10,947 nucleotides of DNA from Chloroflexota bacterium (GTDB lineage Bacteria; Chloroflexota; Anaerolineae; Aggregatilineales; UBA2796). Under the pieces are notes generated by a model. That model was not told the origin of the DNA. It was given only the letters and a program-made list of their open reading frames with translations, and did not search any database. The DNA lies in NCBI GenBank assembly GCA_017743585.1, contig JAGHYP010000071.1, positions 1 through 10,947 on the forward strand, written 5' to 3'. The translations under genes and the position numbers were made by a program. Shown in pieces: positions 1 through 6,259 of this stretch (positions are counted from its first letter, which is position 1; each line of letters begins with the position of its first letter).

Positions 1-389
1 CTGCCCTTGCGCTGTGCACTTTGAGTATAGCAAAGGGCGAGGTGAGTTGTCAAGGCTTTCGTGCGCTTTGCTTGTGTCTGAACACCCTTGGCTAACTACG
101 CATTCTAGCATATCTCATCTACCTGTCAAGATGTGCAGAAAGCGTCGAACTCGGATTGCTGGACGTCCCTAAAATATATGCGCTCAGGATCTGCAGTGCT
201 TGCGAGTTGCGCGCTTAGCCGACTCAGGGCGTTCTCGGCTTGGCAATCTATCTTATTTGCTTGGGGACAAGAGCAGGTACTCATGCCGAGGGACTGCACG
301 TTTAGCCACCCCCTGATCCTCCTATGAGGCTTGACTGCACTGGCAGTCCGAGATACTATGGCCTGAGTCAAGACTGTGAGGGGGTAGGC
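1..389. other. Leader region with no recognisable gene
   Basis: No convincing gene is seen in these 389 bases. Short open frames on both strands (64 and 81 residues) have no recognisable domain, no good ribosome site and a composition unlike a protein. An imperfect stem can form between GCCCTTGC (3-10) and GCAAAGGGC (30-38), with one bulged A and a 19-base loop; no T-run follows, so calling it a terminator would be weak. A poor sigma-70-like pair, TTGGCT (88-93) and TATCTC (111-116) with a 17-base spacer, could serve the downstream gene, but neither box is close to consensus. The base composition resembles the AT-richer gene that follows. Confidence 0.5.
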
Positions 390-1160
390 ATGCGCTCCTT
401 GTATAGAAACTGTGTTGATGCTGTGGCTTTGGCTGCAATGGTGCTGTTTATGTCCTTGGCCAGCATTACTCGAATAGACTTTGAATACAGTCTAGCAAGA
501 AACGATGGATGGTGGTATCTTAACCGTGCTTGGCAGCATTCTCACGGGATTTTCGATGATACATCTTTCTACACGCTTGCCTACCCAGTTTTAATCGGCC
601 TACTTAATAAGATAGTAAACGACTTGTCCATCTCAGCAATAGCTGCTAACATGCTAAACTTTGCCACTCTCTCCTTAGGCACATACATGCTTGGTCGATT
701 ATGGTATGGTAGAGTATCTGGGGTGGCAGGAGCGTTTTTGCTTTCATTTAGCACCAAAATGGCAGAGCATGCTCAGCTAATTAGCCCGGATTTGCTATCC
801 ATGTCGCTACTTGTCTGGGTAGCAGTCCTTGCGACGTTGCTCAGCAGATATACAAGCCGGATCTGGCTTATCGTGCTGACTTCACTAATTGCTATATCGC
901 CGTTCATTTGCGCTGAGAACCCCATATACTGCGTGATTTCGCTGCTTGCAATTTTCGGGTTAAAGAAAGTCAAGGAGCAAGTTCTCTTACTTGCTGTGCT
1001 AGCAACGCTGATGTGGGGATTGTATTTAATCTGGTTTTTCATCAGTAGCGGCACAGTGCCATTCACCGGACGCACTGAGGAATTGCCTCAAGCAATCCAT
1101 CAGCTTGAGAAATGGATACAAGTAGTATTGTCGCAATGCGCTTACCCTTCACTACGCTGA
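390..1160 (+). CDS. Truncated GT-C (GT39/ArnT-like) membrane glycosyltransferase, N-terminal half
   Basis: This 256-residue frame is strongly hydrophobic, with about eight likely membrane segments (near residues 8-27, 62-76, 83-105, 107-121, 136-152, 157-173, 177-190 and 198-217). Its first external loop contains RNDGWWYL, FDDTSFYT and LAYPVLIGLLN, which resembles the acidic-loop region of dolichyl-phosphate-mannose/ArnT-type glycosyltransferases. Those enzymes move a sugar from a lipid-phosphate carrier to an acceptor outside the membrane. I chose the ATG at 390 because GAGGGGG (378-384) lies five bases upstream; the earlier ATG at 324 lacks this. Family members usually have 400-550 residues, so this one is short. 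It runs into a stop just where a second frame takes up what looks like the family's C-terminal external domain, so the gene is probably broken. The base composition is AT-richer than the downstream genes. The family call is by pattern, and the donor and acceptor are unknown. Confidence 0.6.
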   Translation: MRSLYRNCVDAVALAAMVLFMSLASITRIDFEYSLARNDGWWYLNRAWQHSHGIFDDTSFYTLAYPVLIGLLNKIVNDLSISAIAANMLNFATLSLGTYMLGRLWYGRVSGVAGAFLLSFSTKMAEHAQLISPDLLSMSLLVWVAVLATLLSRYTSRIWLIVLTSLIAISPFICAENPIYCVISLLAIFGLKKVKEQVLLLAVLATLMWGLYLIWFFISSGTVPFTGRTEELPQAIHQLEKWIQVVLSQCAYPSLR

Positions 1161-1414
1161 ATTTTAGCCCACGGCGTTATGCACCACCAGAGAGTGTGCT
1201 GCCCGAACTTGCGAGGAGAGGCGACCTTTTGCTGATTTGCCCACTTCCGAATATAGGCTCACCGGCATGGGTTGAGTTCTACAGATACTGGAGCAGCCCG
1301 GAAAGTCACCCAGACCTCTCAGAAAAGTGGGGGAAGTTCCCACTCCGAGAGGTTGGTCGTATTCGACAATACATTATATACCGCGTCGAGCCAGAACTTG
1401 CGAGTGCAAACTGA
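1112..1414 (+). pseudogene. C-terminal remnant of the same broken glycosyltransferase (different frame)
   Basis: This frame is shifted by one base-phase relative to the preceding membrane protein and overlaps its end. After an uninformative start it reads YAPPESVLPELARRGDLLLI, then AWVEFYRYW, and near its end EVGRIRQYIIYRVEP. That pattern resembles the soluble external C-terminal domain of bacterial GT39-like glycosyltransferases, where a final 'GxxGxYxLYxRV'-like strand is common. There is no good ribosome site before the ATG at 1112. The simplest reading is that 390-1414 was one gene that suffered a frameshift, probably with an internal deletion, since the two parts add up to only about 340 residues. 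An independent small protein is possible but less likely. Confidence 0.45.
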
Positions 1415-1439
1415 TACAACCTGCCTGTGCAGCTGTAGC

Positions 1440-1462
1440 CCCAAGTGTGCCGCAGGCTTGGG
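1440..1462 (+). terminator. Weak stem-loop after the glycosyltransferase remnant
   Basis: CCCAAG (1440-1445) pairs perfectly with CTTGGG (1457-1462) around an 11-base loop, 25 bases past the stop of the glycosyltransferase remnant. Only ATTCTT follows, not a real T-run. It could therefore be a degraded terminator or chance. The rest of the gap to the next gene (1463-1521) shows no clear operator or consensus promoter. Confidence 0.25.
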
Positions 1463-1521
1463 ATTCTTAGCGTCAGCAGGTAAGGCAAGAGCAGTGCGCT
1501 TTAATAGCAGTCACACACGTC

Positions 1522-1887
1522 ATGAGCAAAGGGACGGTTTGCACGGGCGAACATAGCAGCGGCACGACACTTCAAGACCTCGCAGCAACGCTGCTGAGCG
1601 GCGAGACAGCAATCCGCATGGCGGAGTTCTTCAAAGCGCTCAGCGATCCGACGCGCGTCCGCATCATTAGCGTCTTGGCGCGAGCTGAGCTGTGCGTCGG
1701 CGATCTATGCACGCTGCTCGGCATGGCGCAGCCGGCTATCTCGCAGCAGCTGCGTCTGTTGCGGCAAGCGCGTCTGGTCGCCATGCGGCGCGATGGCAAA
1801 ACATGCTTCTACACGCTCAGCGATGAGCATATTCGCACAGTCTTCCAGCAAGGACTCGATCACGTTCGGGAGAAAGGCACAAGCTGA
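1522..1887 (+). CDS. SmtB-like zinc-responsive ArsR-family repressor
   Basis: This 121-residue protein is a winged-helix repressor of the ArsR/SmtB family, which leaves its operator when it binds metal. The DNA-binding core runs from about residue 34 (AEFFKALSDPTRVRI) through the recognition helix (AQPAISQQLRLLRQ, 69-82) and the wing (93-99). Both metal sites known from cyanobacterial SmtB can be read. The alpha5 zinc site is D101, H103, H114 and E117, with the same spacing as SmtB D104, H106, H117 and E120. The alpha3N site is C7, H11, C58 and D61, within VCTGEH and ELCVGD. The matching N-terminal C/H pair supports the start at 1522 although the ribosome site is poor; a start at Met33 would lose it. 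The stop overlaps the start of the next, His-rich gene (TGATG), so the two are co-translated. Zinc, or possibly cobalt or cadmium, is inferred as the ligand. I see no clear operator in 1463-1521. Confidence 0.9.
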   Translation: MSKGTVCTGEHSSGTTLQDLAATLLSGETAIRMAEFFKALSDPTRVRIISVLARAELCVGDLCTLLGMAQPAISQQLRLLRQARLVAMRRDGKTCFYTLSDEHIRTVFQQGLDHVREKGTS

Positions 1888-2210
1888 TGGAACACAGAGT
1901 ACACGCCGACCACGCGCACAAGCATTCCGAGCATTGCGGACATCTCCGTATCGTGCACGGAGATCACATTGACTATCTGCACGACGGTCACCTGCACGCT
2001 GAGCATGACGATCACTACGATGAGCATGTGATCGAAGTCAGCGCCGCCAATCCTGATAGCTGCGCGCCGATCGCGTGTCTTTGCGGACACGATGGCTGCG
2101 GACATCCGCTCGTGCCGCACGGCGATCACTTCGACTATCTGGTCAATGGACGCCTACATCATCGGCATGGCGACCACTGCGATGATCACGGCGCAGTGAC
2201 GCTCGCTTAG
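1887..2210 (+). CDS. His-rich metal-binding protein with two 31-residue repeats
   Basis: This 107-residue protein has 24 His, 14 Asp and 6 Cys, with no signal peptide or membrane segment, so it is probably cytosolic. Two gap-free repeats cover residues 17-47 and 71-101 and share 18 of 31 positions. Each begins CGH, contains HGDHxDYL, and ends in alternating His/Asp (HDDHYDEH in the first, HGDHCDDH in the second). A linker (48-70) adds Cys59, Cys64 and Cys66. Small His-rich proteins with an HGDHxDYL motif occur beside zinc-homeostasis genes in other bacteria, but I know of no established function. The start overlaps the stop of the SmtB-like sensor gene by one base, and AGAAAGG (1871-1877) is a usable ribosome site, so expression is coupled. 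I infer a zinc buffer or metallochaperone under that repressor. The gene ends against the convergent YesL-like gene, sharing stop-codon bases. Confidence 0.75.
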   Translation: MEHRVHADHAHKHSEHCGHLRIVHGDHIDYLHDGHLHAEHDDHYDEHVIEVSAANPDSCAPIACLCGHDGCGHPLVPHGDHFDYLVNGRLHHRHGDHCDDHGAVTLA

Positions 2211-2818
2211 GCTGAACGGCGAAAGCGCGCCAGACGATCCAACACTGCTGCGCTACCGATGCTGGCGAGCAGGCTCAGCGTGAAGAGAATCAGCGGTACG
2301 ACGGTCAGCGCGCTGCCGACGACGATCAGCAGTGCGCATAGCAGCACAGCGGCGCTGAAGAATGGATTTTTCACCACCATCAGCGCCGCGTTGTAGAGCG
2401 CCATGCCAAGATGCTGACGTTCCATCTCTTCCAAGATCGGAAAGACATATAGCAGCATCAACAGCCATGAGAGCGCCGCCATGAACCAGACACCGCGCAG
2501 CAGCCAAAAGAGCGCACTTGTCTGCCGGTTGTAGACTGCGAAATTGACGTACAGCACTAGCCAGAAGGCGATATTCAGCGCGCCTAGCGCCAGACCTTCC
2601 TTCAAATAACGCCGCACGCCGCGCCAAAAGTCATCGGGATGCGCCGTTGGCGCGCGCTGAGCGGCATGCGCCATGTGTGCCAAGCCCGCTAGAGCAAGCG
2701 GCGCGGTCAACAACGGCAGGCTGAGCAACACTGCGAACAGATTTGCTACAACGAACGCCCAGCCAAAGCGCTCGAAAATGACCACGCCGCGCCAGACCGC
2801 CCGCAGACCTGCGATCAA
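2207..2818 (-). CDS. YesL/DUF624-like membrane protein
   Basis: This 203-residue integral membrane protein has about five hydrophobic stretches (near 20-45, 75-95, 103-128, 152-168 and 170-190) and a basic C-terminus (RLARFRRSA). Length, topology and position at the end of a sugar ABC operon match the YesL (DUF624) family, which commonly travels with carbohydrate importers but has no proven biochemical role; an accessory part in transport or assembly is inferred. The start appears to be a TTG codon, three bases after the stop of the MalG-type permease gene, with AAAGG seven bases upstream, which suggests translational coupling. No ATG fits this position. Its TAA stop (2207-2209) overlaps the TAG of the convergent His-rich gene, leaving no room for a terminator between the two units. 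Confidence 0.7.
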   Translation of the reverse strand: MIAGLRAVWRGVVIFERFGWAFVVANLFAVLLSLPLLTAPLALAGLAHMAHAAQRAPTAHPDDFWRGVRRYLKEGLALGALNIAFWLVLYVNFAVYNRQTSALFWLLRGVWFMAALSWLLMLLYVFPILEEMERQHLGMALYNAALMVVKNPFFSAAVLLCALLIVVGSALTVVPLILFTLSLLASIGSAAVLDRLARFRRSA

Positions 2819-2821
2819 CGC

Positions 2822-3745
2822 TCAGCCTTTGAGGCCTGTGTAGCTGACGCCCTCGATGAAGAAGCGCTGAAAGATGAAGAAGATGACGGCCATCGGCAAG
2901 GTGGTGATGACTGAGCCAGCCAGCATCAGGTCCCACTGAATGGCGTCGCCTGTCACGCCGCGCAAGAACGCCAGCGCCAAAGGCAGCGTGTACAGATCGC
3001 GGTTGAGATTCAAGGCGATCAGCGGGCCTTGAAAGTCGTTCCACGTGCCCTGGAAGGCGAAGATCGCCATCGCTGTGAGCGCCGGTATCGCCATCGGCAG
3101 AATGATCACGAAGAACATGCGGAAACGACTTGCGCCATCAATTTCCGCCGCCTCTTCGATCTCGCGAGGGATGCTCTCGAAGAACTGCTTCATCAGGAAG
3201 ATGCCGAAGGCATCGGCGAAATATGGCACAAGCAACGCCCAGTATGTGTCAATCCAGCCCAGCTGCCTCAAGATCAGGTAGCGCGGGATCAACAGCACGA
3301 TGCCGGGCACCATCAGCGTGCCAACCAGCGCCGCAAACGCGATGCCGCGCCCCGGAAAGCGAATGCGCGCTAAAGCGTAACCCGCCAAGCTGTTGAACAG
3401 CACGCGCATGACCGTCACCACAATCGCCACAAAAAAGCTGTTGAAGATCGCGCGCGGAAAGTTGATCTGCTGCGTGTTGAGCGCACGTTCATAGCCTTGC
3501 AACGTCCAGCTGTACGGCGTGCCGTCAGCGCGCACGCCCGGCGTCAGGCGCATCGGATTGGCGGCGATATCGGGCAGCTCTTTGAATGAATTGGCGACGG
3601 CGAAGACGAACGGCATGATCATCGCCAAGGCAAACAGGACCAGCACACCGTAGGTTAGCACAACGCGGGCGACCTTGCCGACGCTAGGTAGCAGCGCAAA
3701 GCTGCGCGTGCCGTAGCTCGGTTGAACTGCTGCACTCGTAGACAT
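2822..3745 (-). CDS. Carbohydrate ABC transporter permease, MalG type
   Basis: This 307-residue inner-membrane permease of the binding-protein-dependent sugar importer family (CUT1-like) forms half of the translocation pore. After a cytoplasmic N-terminus, the first membrane segment is at about 28-52, followed by an external loop (53-97) and five more segments. The cytoplasmic EAA loop that docks the ATPase is at residues 198-217, beginning EEAAEIDGAS and ending IILP, close to the family consensus. The C-terminus (FFIEGVSYTGLKG) is also typical of MalG-type subunits (EGLTAGAVKG-like). The ATG follows GAGAGGAG with good spacing and lies 17 bases after the stop of the MalF-type gene, so the two are co-transcribed. 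The partner ATPase is not encoded in the window. Confidence 0.93.
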   Translation of the reverse strand: MSTSAAVQPSYGTRSFALLPSVGKVARVVLTYGVLVLFALAMIMPFVFAVANSFKELPDIAANPMRLTPGVRADGTPYSWTLQGYERALNTQQINFPRAIFNSFFVAIVVTVMRVLFNSLAGYALARIRFPGRGIAFAALVGTLMVPGIVLLIPRYLILRQLGWIDTYWALLVPYFADAFGIFLMKQFFESIPREIEEAAEIDGASRFRMFFVIILPMAIPALTAMAIFAFQGTWNDFQGPLIALNLNRDLYTLPLALAFLRGVTGDAIQWDLMLAGSVITTLPMAVIFFIFQRFFIEGVSYTGLKG

Positions 3746-3762
3746 TCAAGCTGCTCCTCTCG

Positions 3763-4842
3763 CTACTGCTGCACGGTCTTGCCGACCAAACGCCGCTGAA
3801 AAATGGTGAAGATTGCGATGATCACGAACAACACAAAAGCGAGCGCCGCGCCAAGCCCCGCTTGCGAGTCGCGAAGGTTGCGGAAGACGATCCAAGCAAT
3901 GGTCTTGGTCGTGCCCGCGGGATTGCCTTGCGAGATCACGTAAATCTGATCGAAAACTTGAAAGCAGCCGATCAAGCCGATGGTCAGCACGAAAAATGTG
4001 GCTGGGCGCAGCATTGGCACAGTGATCAGGAAAAACTGCTGCAAGCGCGTGGCGCCATCCACAGAAGCCGCCTCGTACAGCTGACGCGGAATATCCTGCA
4101 GCGCGGCGAGGAAGATCAGCATCATCGTGCCCGTGGTCGTCCAGATCGCTAGGAGCATGATCGCTAACATGGTGACCGACGGCCCGCTGATCCATTGCCA
4201 GATGCTCTGCCCGAGGATGTTGGTCTCAGTCATCCAAGCGGGCGCAGTGCGCGCCGTGAGACCAAACAGGCGCAGAAAGTTGTGAATGATGCCGTTTGCA
4301 TCGTTGAGCCACGTCACAGGCGTGTAATTCAAGCCGAGCGCGCTCGCCACGCCGCCGATTACGCCGTTGATCACGCCGTTGCGGTTGAACAGCCACAGGA
4401 AGATCGTGGCGATCACAATGGATGACGTGATAGACGGAAAATAGAAGGCGACGCGGAAAAAACCGCGAAAGCGCAAGAACTGCTGGTTGACGATGAAGGC
4501 GAGGATCAGCGCGAGGGCGGTCTGCGTTGGCACAACGCCGAGCGTGTAATAGAAGGTATTTTTGATGGCGACGAAGAATTCATCGCGCACAACCGTCGTG
4601 CCGTCCAGGCCGAAGATGCGCTCATAGTTGCGCAATCCAACGTTTTGTGCCTCAGCTGGTGGCTGCAAGCCATTCCAATTTGTGAAGCTGATCAGGAAGG
4701 CGCTGAGCAGTGGCAAGAAGATGAATATGACGATGATGATCAGCGCGGGCAGGATGAACAAGAAGCCGGCGACATTCTCTTGCCCTTTAGCGCTCAATTG
4801 AAAGCCGCCCCGTTTGCCTACCGAAGGCGCTGCAACTGCCAT
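3763..4842 (-). CDS. Carbohydrate ABC transporter permease, MalF type
   Basis: This 359-residue inner-membrane permease pairs with the MalG-type subunit. The first membrane segment is at about 26-52 and is followed by SFTNWNG, typical of MalF/UgpA-type subunits. The EAA docking loop is at 257-277, beginning EAASVDGAT and ending ITVP. Many CUT1 permeases of this type have about 290-310 residues. The excess here is an extra stretch of about 60 residues between the third and fourth segments (roughly 155-220, rich in Gly/Asn then Trp/Thr), probably an external loop that could contact the binding protein. The ATG has GGAAAGGA upstream. A 94-base gap with a strong hairpin separates it from the binding-protein gene. 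Confidence 0.93.
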   Translation of the reverse strand: MAVAAPSVGKRGGFQLSAKGQENVAGFLFILPALIIIVIFIFLPLLSAFLISFTNWNGLQPPAEAQNVGLRNYERIFGLDGTTVVRDEFFVAIKNTFYYTLGVVPTQTALALILAFIVNQQFLRFRGFFRVAFYFPSITSSIVIATIFLWLFNRNGVINGVIGGVASALGLNYTPVTWLNDANGIIHNFLRLFGLTARTAPAWMTETNILGQSIWQWISGPSVTMLAIMLLAIWTTTGTMMLIFLAALQDIPRQLYEAASVDGATRLQQFFLITVPMLRPATFFVLTIGLIGCFQVFDQIYVISQGNPAGTTKTIAWIVFRNLRDSQAGLGAALAFVLFVIIAIFTIFQRRLVGKTVQQ

Positions 4843-4878
4843 AGGAAAACGTCCTTTCCAAAAAATGAATTTTACAAA

Positions 4879-4907
4879 GGCGCCTCACCTGCGTGAGGCG
4901 AGGCGCC
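4879..4907 (-). other. Intercistronic hairpin between binding-protein and permease genes
   Basis: In the message of this operon, 30 bases after the binding-protein stop, CGCCTCAC (4881-4888) and GTGAGGCG (4893-4900) form a perfect 8-bp stem with a 4-base loop. A second perfect 8-bp stem, GGCGCCTC (4879-4886) with GAGGCGCC (4900-4907), shares bases with the first, so only one can form at a time. A T6 run comes only about 16 bases past the stem, so this is not a standard intrinsic terminator. As in other sugar operons, such a structure probably protects the 3' end of the binding-protein message or partly attenuates read-through, giving more binding protein than permease. Confidence 0.6.
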
Positions 4908-4936
4908 CTTCACAACGCGATGCGATGAGGTGATGT

Positions 4937-6151
4937 TTACCGCGAAGCCAGCACTTCGTTGCCGACGCGCTCGATCTCAGCCAGCGCGCCTTTGACAGTC
5001 TGGTTCCCGCTCATCACCAGCGAGAGCTGCTCGTTGACCTTGTCCAGCACAGCTTGGAAGCCGGGCACAAACTGCCACTTGCGCGCATACTCGGCGCCGT
5101 TCAAGTACGGCTCAAGATTTGGGAATTTCTCCAGCCAGCCTTTGCGCAGCGAAGCGCGGGTCGGCATCGCCAAGCCGAGGTCTGTCCATGCCTTCATGCC
5201 CTCAGCGCCGGTCAGGTAATCCACGAACTTGATGGCAGCATCAGGATTCTTCGCCTTCTTCGGCACGCCATAGCAGACCGTGAACGCCATGGTCGCCTTG
5301 CCTGCCGGACCGGCGGGCAGTTCCACAGCCTTATACTTCAGGTCTGGGAACTGATCCTTCAGGTACGGCTCAACCCAGTTGCCCTCGAACGCCATTGCCA
5401 CCAAGCCCTTGCCGAACGCCTCGCCCGGCCAGCCGACGCCCAAGTCAGCAGGCGTCTTGGCGAAACCGTCAAGGTACAGATCAGTGTAGAACTTCAGGGC
5501 AGCTTCCGCTTCTGGGCTGTTGATGGTCATCTTGGTGAACTCATCATCGGTCACTGAGCCGCCTGCGCCATACAGGAACGCGATCCAACGCGCGAAGTCA
5601 GCGGGCACCACCACGCCGAAGACGCCATCTTTGGTCAGCTTCTCAGCGGCGGCGCGCATCTCTTCCCACGTGGTCGGCGCGCTCAGACCTGCCGCCTCGA
5701 ACATCTCAGTGTTGATCTGCAGAGCGAGCGTGGAGAAGTCCTTAGGCGGGCAGTAGAATTGCCCATTCGCGGTGAAGGCATTGCGCAGCGCGGGATAGAA
5801 ATCGTCAATGTCGGTCAGCCGATCGCCAATCGGCATCAAGGCGTCCGCGCGCACCAGATCGAGGAAGCGGAAAGAGTCGACATAGAACACATCCGGTGGC
5901 TCGCCGCTCGCCAGCGCTTTCTGCAATGTTGTGTCGTAGTCTGGCACTTGGTTCAGCGTGACCTGAATGTCAGGGTTGGCTGCGTTCCAGTCGTCCACGA
6001 TCTTCTGCAGGCGCTCGTTCTCAGAAGGCGAGGAAGACCAACCCATCAGCACGAGGTTGACGGTCTGCGCGGCTTGCGCGCTCGGCGCGAGGGCAACCGC
6101 GATCAGAGCTAGCGCGGTTGCCAGAGCGAGGAAACGCAAAGACTTCTTCAT
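4937..6151 (-). CDS. Sugar ABC transporter solute-binding protein
   Basis: This 404-residue extracytoplasmic sugar-binding protein (SBP_bac_1, MalE-like, cluster B) delivers sugar to the two permeases. A Sec signal peptide is clear: MKKSLR, a hydrophobic core at 7-22, and a likely cut after SAQA (residue 27). There is no lipobox cysteine, so it is not an obvious lipoprotein. The mature chain starts with a beta strand (VNLVLMGWSS), then has the family patterns ALASGEPPDVFYVD (79-92), LQINTEMFEAAGL (144-156), TWEEMRAAAEKL (161-172) and GLVAMAFEGNW (249-259). Two cysteines, C134 and C293, could form a disulfide. It is the first gene of the importer operon, with a near-consensus promoter and a LacI-type palindrome upstream. 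AAGGA lies nine bases before the ATG. The ligand cannot be read from the sequence; the context points to a glucose-containing disaccharide. Confidence 0.93.
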   Translation of the reverse strand: MKKSLRFLALATALALIAVALAPSAQAAQTVNLVLMGWSSSPSENERLQKIVDDWNAANPDIQVTLNQVPDYDTTLQKALASGEPPDVFYVDSFRFLDLVRADALMPIGDRLTDIDDFYPALRNAFTANGQFYCPPKDFSTLALQINTEMFEAAGLSAPTTWEEMRAAAEKLTKDGVFGVVVPADFARWIAFLYGAGGSVTDDEFTKMTINSPEAEAALKFYTDLYLDGFAKTPADLGVGWPGEAFGKGLVAMAFEGNWVEPYLKDQFPDLKYKAVELPAGPAGKATMAFTVCYGVPKKAKNPDAAIKFVDYLTGAEGMKAWTDLGLAMPTRASLRKGWLEKFPNLEPYLNGAEYARKWQFVPGFQAVLDKVNEQLSLVMSGNQTVKGALAEIERVGNEVLASR

Positions 6152-6167
6152 GGCTCAACATCCTTTT

Positions 6168-6180
6168 GTGGTCAAACCAC
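6168..6180. repeat. Small inverted repeat in the importer leader
   Basis: GTGGT (6168-6172) and ACCAC (6176-6180) form a perfect inverted repeat around CAA, directly abutting the 12-bp operator palindrome. It lies in the untranslated leader of the binding-protein gene, just ahead of its ribosome site. It could be a small RNA hairpin or an extra protein contact. It has no counterpart at the lacI operator, so a regulatory role is uncertain. Confidence 0.3.
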
Positions 6181-6192
6181 TTAAACGTTTAA
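6181..6192. promoter_or_regulatory. LacI-type operator at the importer promoter
   Basis: TTAAACGTTTAA is a perfect 12-bp palindrome with a central CG, the usual shape of LacI/GalR-family operators. It shares the core AAACGTTT with the palindrome ahead of the lacI gene. It begins 12 bases past the -10 box of the importer promoter, around +6 to +17, where a bound repressor would block transcription. It would also cover the -35 region of any plus-strand promoter for the mutase gene, so one site could control both directions. Confidence 0.75.
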
Positions 6193-6204
6193 CACTCAGG
6201 ATCG

Positions 6205-6233
6205 AATATAATGGGCTTTGGAAAAATTGTCAA
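6205..6233 (-). promoter_or_regulatory. Sigma-70-type promoter of the sugar importer operon
   Basis: On the minus strand, TTGACA (6228-6233) is followed after exactly 17 bases by TATATT (6205-6210). This is a near-perfect sigma-70 promoter. Transcription would start near 6198, giving a leader of about 46 bases before the binding-protein ATG, with the operator palindrome immediately inside it. Confidence 0.75.
6207..6212 (+). promoter_or_regulatory. Possible -10 box of the mutase-lacI-phosphorylase unit
   Basis: TATAAT on the plus strand is a perfect -10 hexamer and overlaps the minus-strand -10 box. The expected -35 positions fall inside the operator palindrome and match the consensus poorly, so this promoter would be weak or need an activator. 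It is suitably placed, 48 bases before the mutase start. Confidence 0.4.
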
Positions 6234-6259
6234 GGGATGTCTCAAGAGGAAATTGCAAG

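Noticed and set aside
126..371. Small open frames in the leader on both strands
   Set aside because: No ribosome site, no domain, and an implausible protein composition.
324..389. Earlier ATG (324) for the first membrane protein
   Set aside because: The extra 22 residues are polar and not family-like. The ATG at 390 has a strong ribosome site at proper spacing.
1272..1556. Plus-strand open frame crossing from the remnant into the sensor gene
   Set aside because: It overlaps two better-supported frames and its sequence has no structure resembling a protein family.
6218..6259. Earlier ATG (6218) for the mutase
   Set aside because: It adds 14 residues absent from the family and lies at the expected transcription start. 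AAGAGGA serves the ATG at 6260.
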